Below, piece by piece: positions 8,488-16,111 of a stretch of 58,800 nucleotides of DNA. The stretch lies in NCBI GenBank assembly GCA_017556145.1, contig JAFZCU010000201.1:1-58800 (forward strand). The letters are read 5' to 3'. Source of the stretch: Prevotella sp. GTDB lineage: Bacteria; Bacteroidota; Bacteroidia; Bacteroidales; Bacteroidaceae. The notes beneath the pieces were generated by a model. The model worked only from the letters and a program-made list of their open reading frames with translations, was not told the DNA's origin and searched no databases. Within the stretch, counting starts at the first letter, position 1. The number at the start of each line of letters is the position of its first letter. Both the position numbers and the translations under genes were made by a program.

Positions 8488-10716
8488 ATGAAGACCAAGA
8501 TTATATTTTACATAGTGGCCATCGTAGGGTTATTCTTCATGAGTTGTAGCGATGAGTTCCTGCAGGACAAGAAGAATTACGACAACGCCACCACCGAGAT
8601 ATACAACTATGAGAGTGGTTGCAATGGCCGTGTCAACGACATCTATGGCTGGTGTCTGCCGCAGCCGGCAGACCTCACCACGGGCACCAACTACCTCTCC
8701 GTATCGATTGGTTCCAACGATCTGGCAGGCAAGTCGACTGAGGAATATAGCGGTTTCAGCGACTTCGTGAATCCTGAGAAGGAGCTGTCGTCGATGGACC
8801 AGAACCCCGTGCCCGACTTCTTCCTGGGCTCAAGCAACAATATCCAGACCTCTGTCTATGGTCGTATCCGCAACATCAACGACTGTCTGAAAGGCATCCA
8901 AGGCGGTACACTGTCTGACGAGAAGAAGCAGACCTTGCTCGGACAGGTGTATTTCTTCCGCGCCTGGTGCTACTACAACCTCGTGAAATGGTATGGCGGC
9001 GTGCCCATCGTGACCGATGTGCTGGAGCCCGTGGAGAGCTCGTTCACCCCGCGTTCGACCACTAAGGCATGCATCGACTTCATCCTCGAAGACCTGGACC
9101 GTGCCGCTACGATGCTGAAGGGTAAGGTATGGAGCGGTTCCGACTATGGTCGTGTGACCACCGGTACAGCCCTCGCCCTGAAGGGCCGTGTACTGTTGCT
9201 TTGGGCCAGTCCGCTCTTCAATCGCAAGAACGATGAGAGCCGTTGGCAGAAGGCCTACACCGAGATGAAGAAAGACCTCGCCGACATCCAGGCCTGCGGC
9301 TACGGACTCTATCAGACTGGCAACAACGTGAACGGCTCCGACTTCGCCAAGCAGTTCCTCGTTGTCAACGGGAATCCCGAGGCCATCTTCGTCACACTGC
9401 ATAACAACGTGGCCAGCGACGATGGTCTGGACAACCAACGCAACAACCCCTGGGAACGCGGCATCCGTCCTGCCAACACGGGCGGCAGCGGCAAGAATGC
9501 CGGACTGGCACTCGTTGAGCTGTTCCCCATGAAAGACGGTAAGATTGCCAACTTGAGCAACCTCTCTCCTTTGGAGAAGGCAGGTACCCGTTCGTATGCC
9601 AACACCTATTCCAAGCTGGAGCGCAGCGAGTATGCCTACGACGAGACAGCCCCCTATATGAACCGCGACCCGCGTTTCTATCGCACCTTCGCCTTCCCCG
9701 GTTTCCGTTGGGCCTTCGACGGTGATGCCACCCAGCGCGACGGTCATAACCCCTCGTACAACAGTGGTAAGGACTATGTGGTATGGAATTACAAATGGTA
9801 TGTCGACCTCAATGAGGCTGGCAATCCGGAGAACGGCAACAGCTACAGTGCCGACAACCTCTACACCAGCAATGTGGGTATCTACGTACGCAAGAAGAGC
9901 GATGACTACGATCTGGGCACTAAGCTCTACAATTACGAGCCGCTGGCCAGCAAGGGCGCAGGTCCCTTCTTCTCGCAGGCACCCCTCATCGAACTGCGCT
10001 ATACCGAAGTGCTGATGAATCTGGCAGAGGCCGCCTGTATGGCTGGACAGATGGGCGAGGCAGTGACTTATCTGCAACAGATCCGTCAGCGTGCGGGCTA
10101 TACGGCAGAGAACAACTACGGTCTGCAGGCCAACCTGGCGAGCGACCAGGCCACCTGTATGAGTGCCATCCTCTACGAGCGTCAGATTGAGTTCGCCTAC
10201 GAAGGCAAACGCTTCGACGATATGCGTCGCTGGATGCTCTTCGACGGTGGTGCTACCCTGCCCTCTGGCGCACCCTCTTCCTGGCAGATGACAGGCTTCG
10301 GGGGAAACACCTGTACCTGGCTGGGCTTCACCCCCTGGAACGGTCAGCGTCGTGAGCGCGTGGAGTTCCGTACAGGCAATCAGTTTGGTGCCGGTACCCA
10401 GTATTGGGATGGCGACCCGCTGGTGCAGGCCGGTGTGGAGCGTCCTGAGGGTGTCGACTTCCGCAAAGCCGACATCGATACCCAGCTGACCACCCTCAAG
10501 GAGTGGTACAACACGAACCTTGTGCCGCAGTATAAGTTGGGTGACGGTCAGGATGCACAGAAAAACGTGGAGTTCATCACCTTCCTGCCGAAGTACTACT
10601 TCCTTGGTTTGAGCAGCGGTGCCCAGAATGCCAACAAGGGTCTGCCACAGACCATCGGCTGGCAGGACTATAACAACGGCGGTGCGGAAGGCACCTTCGA
10701 CCCGTTGGCTGAATAA
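8488..10716 (+). CDS. susD: SusD/RagB-like surface glycan-binding lipoprotein
   Basis: 742 residues from the ATG at 8488; an earlier TTG lies in a repeat. The lipobox FFMSC (Cys20) is followed by SDEFLQD. TPR-type helices of the SusD fold include LGQVYFFRAWCYYNLVKWYGGVPIVTDV (about 153-180), ALALKGRVLLLWASPLFN and, near the C-terminus, LRYTEVLMNLAEAACMAG followed by YERQIEFAYEGKRFDDMRRW. All are hallmark SusD segments. At 742 residues it is longer than many SusD proteins, with an extended Gly/Thr/Trp-rich C-terminal part. It forms the lid on SusC and captures the glycan at the surface. Confidence 0.93.
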   Translation: MKTKIIFYIVAIVGLFFMSCSDEFLQDKKNYDNATTEIYNYESGCNGRVNDIYGWCLPQPADLTTGTNYLSVSIGSNDLAGKSTEEYSGFSDFVNPEKELSSMDQNPVPDFFLGSSNNIQTSVYGRIRNINDCLKGIQGGTLSDEKKQTLLGQVYFFRAWCYYNLVKWYGGVPIVTDVLEPVESSFTPRSTTKACIDFILEDLDRAATMLKGKVWSGSDYGRVTTGTALALKGRVLLLWASPLFNRKNDESRWQKAYTEMKKDLADIQACGYGLYQTGNNVNGSDFAKQFLVVNGNPEAIFVTLHNNVASDDGLDNQRNNPWERGIRPANTGGSGKNAGLALVELFPMKDGKIANLSNLSPLEKAGTRSYANTYSKLERSEYAYDETAPYMNRDPRFYRTFAFPGFRWAFDGDATQRDGHNPSYNSGKDYVVWNYKWYVDLNEAGNPENGNSYSADNLYTSNVGIYVRKKSDDYDLGTKLYNYEPLASKGAGPFFSQAPLIELRYTEVLMNLAEAACMAGQMGEAVTYLQQIRQRAGYTAENNYGLQANLASDQATCMSAILYERQIEFAYEGKRFDDMRRWMLFDGGATLPSGAPSSWQMTGFGGNTCTWLGFTPWNGQRRERVEFRTGNQFGAGTQYWDGDPLVQAGVERPEGVDFRKADIDTQLTTLKEWYNTNLVPQYKLGDGQDAQKNVEFITFLPKYYFLGLSSGAQNANKGLPQTIGWQDYNNGGAEGTFDPLAE

Positions 10717-10733
10717 GAACGGATCTTCAAGAG

Positions 10734-13700
10734 ATGAGAAGAACTATCATCACGCTATCGCTCCTGTCTGCAGCATGGTGCCTGACCACCATGCTGCAGG
10801 CTGCGCCTAAGTCCAAGAAAGAACTTTATATCCCGATGGACTACTCTACCTGCGGCTACCATGCCTCGGAGCAGGCCATTCCCGATGTGAAGGCGACGGT
10901 GACGGTGAGCTGGCAGGCAGGCGACTGCGCCCGGCTCATCCAACAGGCCATCGACCATGTAGCCACTATGGAACCCGATGCCAATGGGCACAGGGGGGCT
11001 GTCGTCTTAGGCGAAGGCAGCTTTACCATCAGCGAGCCCTTGCGCATCACGGCCTCCGGCATTGTGCTCAGAGGCATGGGACGCAACAGGACCACACTGA
11101 TAAAGCAAGGAGTCGATCGCGGCGCGATGATATATATAGAGGTAAAAGGTAAGAGGAGAGAGGTAAGAAAGGATACGATTAGGGTGACAAATGAGACAAT
11201 TGCTGCGGGCAGCTGTCGGCTAAACGTCAGAGGTACGACTCTGAAGCCTGGCGAACGCATCCTGATTGTGCGGCCATGTACGAAAGAGTGGATCGAGCAT
11301 CTGAAGATGGACGATTTCGGGGGCGGGCTCGACTATACGGGTTGGAAGCCTACGGATATCGACATCACTTGGGACAGGACCGTAAAAGCTGTGGATGGCA
11401 ACACCATCACCCTCGATGCCCCCATTACCACCACCATCAGTCAGGACTTCGGAGGGGCCTATATCCTCCGGAATCCTCATCCCTCAGAAATCACGGAGTG
11501 CGGGATTGAGGCGATGACCTTAGAGTCTGCCGTCAACGACTTGAACAACAAAGACGAGGACCACTGTTGGGACGGCATCTCTATCGACAACGCCCGCGAC
11601 TGCTGGGTGCGCATGGTCAATTTCCGCCATCTGGCAGGCTCTGCGGTGAACCTTCAGAAGCAGACCAGTCGCATCACCGTCGAAGACTGCATCGCCAGTG
11701 AGCCCGTCTCAGAGATTGGCGGCTGGCGCAGACAGGTGTTTCTCACCCGTGGTCAGCAGACACTCTTCCAACGGTGTGTCTCGCGACAGGGTATCCACGA
11801 TTTCGCCGCAGGCTTCTGTGCGGCAGGGCCCAATGCCTTCGTGCAGTGTGAAGGTGAGGCATCGCTGGGCTTCAGCGGTAGCATCGGCTCATGGGCAGCA
11901 GGCCTTTTGTTCGACATTGTGAATATCGACGGCAACGACCTCCGCTTTGCCAATCTGGAACAATTCCAGTTCGGTACAGGCTGGAACACCGCCAACTCGA
12001 TGTTCTGGCAATGCACCGCCTCGACCATCGCCTGCTATTCACCTGATGACGACAACAAGAGCAGCGGACACGGTTGCTGGGGGACGCTCACCGGCAATGG
12101 CGAGTGGACGAGCAGCAACGACCATGTATCGCCTCGCAGTCTGTTCTATGATCAGTTGGAGAAACGCCTCGGCAAGCTCCCCTTCGAACCCTATCTCCTA
12201 CCCCTCAACACCAATGCCACCAGCTCGCCCACCGTGGAGCAGGCCATGGCGATGGCCCAGGAATCCCTCACCGATGCCAGACTCACTATGGCCATGTGGA
12301 TCGATGCCGTGGAATTGTTGAAGGAAGAGGTAAGAGAATACGCTGCTGCAGACAAATCTCTCACCTCTCACCTCATTCCCGCTGGCGCGCCTACCCGTAG
12401 CCTTTCACCTCTTACCTCTTATACCATCACCAAAGCCCATCTGACAGCTGACGGGATGCTCCTTACCGGCAACCAATACAGTATCCCCTGGTGGAGCGGA
12501 CGGGTGAAGGATAACTTCGTGGAGAAAGAAGCCAAACCCGCCATTACCCGTTTCGTACCAGGCAGAGAGGGTACGGGGTGGACGGACCGTATCGAGGCAG
12601 TGGTGGATTTCCTCGCAGACCATCACTACGCCTCGCTGGATCACAACTATGGTCTCTGGTATGACCTGCGTCGTACCGACCACGAGCGTGTGCGCCGTGC
12701 CGATGGCGACGTGTGGGCCCCATTCTACGAGCAGCCTTTCAGCCGTTCTGGTGAGGGCACTGCCTGGGACGGTCTCTCGCGTTACGACCTGACGAAGCCC
12801 AACCGCTGGTATTGGAGTCGTCTCAACGAGTTTGCCACAAAGGCTGCCAACCGTCAGATCCTCCTCTTCCACGAACACTATTTCCAGCATAATATCCTGG
12901 AAGCAGGCGCCCATTGGGTGGACTGTCCCTGGCGGCCCGTGAACAATATCAACGGCACCGGTTTCCCGGAGCCCGTGCCCTTTGCAGGCGACAAGCGCAT
13001 CTTCCTCGCAGAGCAGTTCTATAACGAACAGGATCCAGTGCTCCGTCCCCTGCACCGCCAGTATATCCGTATGTGTCTGGATCAGTTGAAAGACCAACCG
13101 AATGTGGTTCATCTCATCAGTGCGGAATACACAGGTCCCTATCATTTCACGAAGTTCTGGCTGGAGACCATCGCCGAGTGGGAAGCAGAGACAGGCCATC
13201 ACCCCCTGATTGCCCTCAGTTGTACCCGCGATGTACAGGACAGCCTCCTCGCCGACCCAGCCCTGAACAAGGTGGTGGACCTCATCGACATCCGCTACTG
13301 GCACTACAATACCGAAGGTCTCTGGGCCCCGGAGGGTGGCAAGAACATGGCCCCCCGTCAGTGGATGCGTCAGATGAAAGTCGGCAAGACAGGTTTCAAC
13401 GAGGCCTACCGTGCCATGCGTGAGATGCGCGACCGCTATCCTGACAAGGCCGTTACCTTCTTCGCGCAGCAATTCCCCGATTACGGCTGGGCCATCCTCC
13501 TGGCCGGCGGTTCGCTGCCCAACATCCCCATCCGTCCTGACGCTGGAAAGATACAATGCACTTTCCTGGAAGATGTCTGTCAGATGTCGCCTGTCGAAGG
13601 CGAGGACTGCATCGCCATCGGCCATCCCGACAAAGGCTATCTCATCTATCCTCAGGGTGAGGCAACCAGCATTCCCGTGACCAAGGGGAAATACGAGGAA

Positions 13701-13820
13701 TACACCATCGACATGAAAAGCGGTGCCATCAAATTGCAGCGGAAAGCCCTCCGTCTGAATGCGACCTTCAACCTGAGAAGTCTCGCTCCGGGCACCCTTG
13801 TCTGGCTCCGCATGCCATAG
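10734..13820 (+). CDS. Pectate-lyase-like beta-helix fused to DUF6298-type domain
   Basis: 1028 residues with signal peptide MRRTIITLSLLSAAWCLTTMLQA. Residues about 30-500 resemble a right-handed beta-helix of the pectate lyase superfamily (AGDCARLIQQAIDHVATMEPDANGHRGAVVLGEGSFTIS, GIVLRGMGRNRTTLIKQG, CWVRMVNFRHLAGSAVNLQKQTSRITVEDC). Residues about 580-1028 look like a TIM-barrel domain of the DUF6298 type (WSGRVKDNFVEKEAKPAITRFVPGREG, NRQILLFHEHYFQHNILEAGAHWVDCPWRP). Its activity is unknown to me; the position directly after SusD suggests a core step in degradation. Two spots (residues about 138-146 and 530-563) are coded by GGTAAGA-type repeats and look like insertions: VKGKRREVRK, and the Ala/Ser/Thr/Pro-rich linker between the two domains. 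Confidence 0.65.
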   Translation: MRRTIITLSLLSAAWCLTTMLQAAPKSKKELYIPMDYSTCGYHASEQAIPDVKATVTVSWQAGDCARLIQQAIDHVATMEPDANGHRGAVVLGEGSFTISEPLRITASGIVLRGMGRNRTTLIKQGVDRGAMIYIEVKGKRREVRKDTIRVTNETIAAGSCRLNVRGTTLKPGERILIVRPCTKEWIEHLKMDDFGGGLDYTGWKPTDIDITWDRTVKAVDGNTITLDAPITTTISQDFGGAYILRNPHPSEITECGIEAMTLESAVNDLNNKDEDHCWDGISIDNARDCWVRMVNFRHLAGSAVNLQKQTSRITVEDCIASEPVSEIGGWRRQVFLTRGQQTLFQRCVSRQGIHDFAAGFCAAGPNAFVQCEGEASLGFSGSIGSWAAGLLFDIVNIDGNDLRFANLEQFQFGTGWNTANSMFWQCTASTIACYSPDDDNKSSGHGCWGTLTGNGEWTSSNDHVSPRSLFYDQLEKRLGKLPFEPYLLPLNTNATSSPTVEQAMAMAQESLTDARLTMAMWIDAVELLKEEVREYAAADKSLTSHLIPAGAPTRSLSPLTSYTITKAHLTADGMLLTGNQYSIPWWSGRVKDNFVEKEAKPAITRFVPGREGTGWTDRIEAVVDFLADHHYASLDHNYGLWYDLRRTDHERVRRADGDVWAPFYEQPFSRSGEGTAWDGLSRYDLTKPNRWYWSRLNEFATKAANRQILLFHEHYFQHNILEAGAHWVDCPWRPVNNINGTGFPEPVPFAGDKRIFLAEQFYNEQDPVLRPLHRQYIRMCLDQLKDQPNVVHLISAEYTGPYHFTKFWLETIAEWEAETGHHPLIALSCTRDVQDSLLADPALNKVVDLIDIRYWHYNTEGLWAPEGGKNMAPRQWMRQMKVGKTGFNEAYRAMREMRDRYPDKAVTFFAQQFPDYGWAILLAGGSLPNIPIRPDAGKIQCTFLEDVCQMSPVEGEDCIAIGHPDKGYLIYPQGEATSIPVTKGKYEEYTIDMKSGAIKLQRKALRLNATFNLRSLAPGTLVWLRMP
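11139..11172 (+). repeat. GGTAAGA-type repeat inside the DUF6298 gene
   Basis: Tandem GAGGTAAAAGGTAAGAG-like units encode a basic stretch, VKGKRREVRK. The last 14 bases match 1847-1860 exactly. Confidence 0.7.
12325..12420 (+). repeat. Inverted GGTAAGAG repeats flanking a coded linker
   Basis: AAGAGGTAAGAG (12325-12336) and its exact reverse complement (12409-12420) flank a segment that also contains CTCTCACCTCTCACCTC. The enclosed codons give a low-complexity linker between the beta-helix and the C-terminal domain. Confidence 0.7.
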
Positions 13821-13891
13821 CCGCCAACCTGTTTTTATAATAATTATAGGAAAAAAATCATTTTTTAGGGGTATATCTCGGAAATTGTTAC

Positions 13892-13899
13892 TACTTTTG
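13892..13899 (+). promoter_or_regulatory. -7 promoter element for the ECF sigma gene
   Basis: TACTTTTG is an exact match to the Bacteroidota TAnnTTTG box, 46 bases upstream of the sigma factor ATG. No clear TTTG was seen at -33, so the upstream half is weak or regulated. Confidence 0.6.
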
Positions 13900-13945
13900 C
13901 AGCGACAAACTACTTATACTGCAAACTACCAAAAGTAACAAAGAG

Positions 13946-14458
13946 ATGGATGATTTCTCTAAACTGTATGACAAGCATATCGACGGGCTCTTCGCATTCG
14001 GTTCGCGCTTTATGACCGACCGCGAGGCGCTGAAGGACTGTATCCAGGATGTGTTTGTGAAACTTTTCACCCGTAAGGAAGGCCTCGGCAACATCAGCAA
14101 TATCGAGAGCTATCTCTATATTTCACTGCGCAACCGCATCAACGACGAGTTCCGTCGTAACACCAAACTCTGCGACAGTGAGATCACCGATGCCAGCATG
14201 CAGGTCATTGCCGAGGCTGACGAATACAACCGGGAACAGATGGAGCACAGTCAGTCGCTCTCCGAAAGCGTCGCGGAGTTCTTCGACAAGCTGTCACCCC
14301 GTCAGCGGCAAATCATCAACCTCTATTATCTGGAGCATCGCAAATACGACGATATTTGTCGGATCATGGGCATCAACTACCAGAGCGTGCGCAACCTGAT
14401 GCACCGCAGCATCTGCCGTCTGCGAGAATATGCCGGCAGGATGCAAATCGTCGTCTGA
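13946..14458 (+). CDS. ECF-type RNA polymerase sigma factor
   Basis: 170 residues. Sigma region 2 spans about 1-75 (LYDKHIDGLFAFGSRFMTDREALKDCIQDVFVKLF, then IESYLYISLRNRINDEFRR). Region 4 spans about 110-165 (LSPRQRQIINLYYLEHRKYDDICRIMGINYQSVRNLMHRSICRLREYA, a helix-turn-helix). It sits inside the locus, with SusCD and the beta-helix protein upstream and the enzyme chain downstream. Neither a FecR-type anti-sigma gene nor a hybrid two-component sensor is visible in the window. It is likely the locus regulator, but what controls its activity is not apparent. Confidence 0.9.
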   Translation: MDDFSKLYDKHIDGLFAFGSRFMTDREALKDCIQDVFVKLFTRKEGLGNISNIESYLYISLRNRINDEFRRNTKLCDSEITDASMQVIAEADEYNREQMEHSQSLSESVAEFFDKLSPRQRQIINLYYLEHRKYDDICRIMGINYQSVRNLMHRSICRLREYAGRMQIVV

Positions 14459-14480
14459 AGATTGGTTACAGACCAGCCCT

Positions 14481-14509
14481 TTGTTCGTCATATAAGAAAA
14501 GACGAACAA
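14481..14509 (+). promoter_or_regulatory. Perfect inverted repeat overlapping a start codon
   Basis: TTGTTCGTC (14481-14489) and GACGAACAA (14501-14509) are exact reverse complements around an 11-base AT-rich loop. The final A of the right arm is the A of the next ATG. As RNA this would be a 9-bp hairpin holding the start region; as DNA it could be an operator. Confidence 0.65.
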
Positions 14510-14631
14510 TGGCTAACAAAGAATCAACTACAAAGTACATTCCCCTTTCCCGTGAAGAACGGGAGGAGTTGAAGTTGCGTATCTCTATCGCCATCGGTTT
14601 GTCGAAGCGTTGGCATTTCTCACATTCATGA
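14509..14631 (+). CDS. Small hypothetical protein, 40 residues
   Basis: The frame begins MANKESTTKYIPLSREEREE and continues into a basic/aliphatic helix that ends RWHFSHS. It lies 50 bases after the sigma factor and 4 bases before the next gene. The charged start followed by an amphipathic helix with a Lys-Arg-Trp end resembles the cytoplasmic beginning of a membrane-bound regulator cut short before its membrane segment. It could be a remnant of an anti-sigma factor or a real small regulator. I recognise no family. Confidence 0.45.
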   Translation: MANKESTTKYIPLSREEREELKLRISIAIGLSKRWHFSHS

Positions 14632-14635
14632 CGAT

Positions 14636-16111
14636 ATGAAACGATTACGCATCATCTTGGTCATAGCCTCTGTTCTCTCACTTCTTGGGAATGAGGCTTT
14701 GATGGCACAATCATATAAGGTTGGCGTTTGCGACTGGATGATTCTCAAGCGCCAGAAATTGGGAGAATTTGATTTGGCTAAGCAGATTGGCTGCGACGGC
14801 ATAGAGATGGACATGGGCGGACTGGGACAACGCGAGCTGTTCGACAACAAGATGCGTGACGACCAGGAGGCCCGGCATTTCAAACACGTGGCCGACAGCT
14901 TAGGCATCGAGATTGGTGCCATCGCCATGAGCGGTTTCTATGCCCAGGACCTGACGAAGCGCGACAACTACATGGCACTGGTGGAGGATTGCTTCGACAC
15001 AATGGATAAGATGATGGTGAGTACCAATCATCTGGGCGGTGTGAAGGTGGCGTTCTTGCCCCTTGGCGGCTGCGGTAATGACTGGAGCACGGACAAGGTC
15101 AAGCGTGCGGAGGTGGTGAAACGGCTGCACAATATCGGTGAGGCTGCCAAGGCGCGTGGCAAGCGGGTGGGTATCGACACCCCCCTTGATGCCAAAGGCA
15201 ACCTGAAACTGTTGAAGGAGATCAAGAGCGACGGTATCGCCATCTTCTACAAATGGCAGACCATCGTAGAAAACGGCTGGGATGTGGTGAAAGATCTCAA
15301 GAAACTGGGTGCCAAGAATATCTGCGCCATCCATGCGTCGAACACAGACCGTGTGTGGCTGCGCAACGACTCCACCCTCGATGTGCCACAGATCAGGAAA
15401 GCCCTCGACGAGATGGGCTGGAGCGGTTGGCTGTTTGTGGAACGGAGCCGCGATGTGAAGATGGTGAAGAACGTGAAGATGAACTACAGTGCCAATGTGT
15501 ATTATCTGAAAGAGATCTTCAACAGCAATCCGGAGCCCGCTGTTGTGCTCGACAGCGAGGGACGGGATCCTGACTATGTGAAGACCATCATCAGCCGTTC
15601 ACAGAAAGCCACTGACGAACTGGGCATCACCTGGACACCCATGGGACAGAACGTGCTGAATATCATCTGCAACCGCTATTTCAAGCTGAATGACATCTAT
15701 GCTGAGCGCGATTCCATCAAGCAGTCGGACAAGCAACTCGCGGAGGCACAGTGCGACGCGAAGCTGTATCGTTCGCACTGGGGATTCCTCACCGACCTCT
15801 CGATGTATCTGAAGCCACAGGAGATCGACAAGGTGAAGGACGTGATGACCTACGATGTGGTGAAGGTGACCTACGAGGCGCAGTGCGACATGATCCCGAC
15901 CCTGAAGGAAGAAGAGAAGCAACAGATCATGGCGTGGCTCATCGAAGCACGGGAACTGGCTATCGATGCCGAGAGTTCGAAAAAGAAGCACGAGGTGTTC
16001 GGCAAGTACAAGGGGCGCATCAACAACTACCTGACCAAGCGCGGCTACGACCTGACGAAAGAGCGCGAGGCGTGGTATGAACGTGTCAAGGCAAGAGGAG
16101 GGAAACTATGA
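14636..16111 (+). CDS. Periplasmic xylose-isomerase-like TIM barrel fused to DUF3826
   Basis: 491 residues with signal peptide MKRLRIILVIASVLSLLGNEALMAQ. Residues about 27-310 are a sugar isomerase/epimerase-type TIM barrel (YKVGVCDWMILKR, IGCDGIEMDMGG, AKARGKRVGIDTPL, ICAIHASNTD, LDEMGWSGWLFVERSRD). Residues about 325-491 match DUF3826 (MTYDVVKVTYEAQCDMIPTLKEEEKQQIMAWLIEARELAIDAESSKKKHEVFGKYKGRINNYL, cited by its region). A secreted isomerase-like barrel is unlikely to be a classical sugar-phosphate enzyme. DUF3826 recurs in pectin-type loci; its reaction is unknown to me. The gene overlaps GH127 by 4 bases. Confidence 0.75.
   Translation: MKRLRIILVIASVLSLLGNEALMAQSYKVGVCDWMILKRQKLGEFDLAKQIGCDGIEMDMGGLGQRELFDNKMRDDQEARHFKHVADSLGIEIGAIAMSGFYAQDLTKRDNYMALVEDCFDTMDKMMVSTNHLGGVKVAFLPLGGCGNDWSTDKVKRAEVVKRLHNIGEAAKARGKRVGIDTPLDAKGNLKLLKEIKSDGIAIFYKWQTIVENGWDVVKDLKKLGAKNICAIHASNTDRVWLRNDSTLDVPQIRKALDEMGWSGWLFVERSRDVKMVKNVKMNYSANVYYLKEIFNSNPEPAVVLDSEGRDPDYVKTIISRSQKATDELGITWTPMGQNVLNIICNRYFKLNDIYAERDSIKQSDKQLAEAQCDAKLYRSHWGFLTDLSMYLKPQEIDKVKDVMTYDVVKVTYEAQCDMIPTLKEEEKQQIMAWLIEARELAIDAESSKKKHEVFGKYKGRINNYLTKRGYDLTKEREAWYERVKARGGKL

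Noticed and set aside
8830-10077. Long antisense open frame opposite susD (about 415 codons); similar long ones at 12405-13625 and 4164-5195
   Set aside because: They lie fully opposite well-supported genes, have no family features and follow from the codon bias of the real genes.
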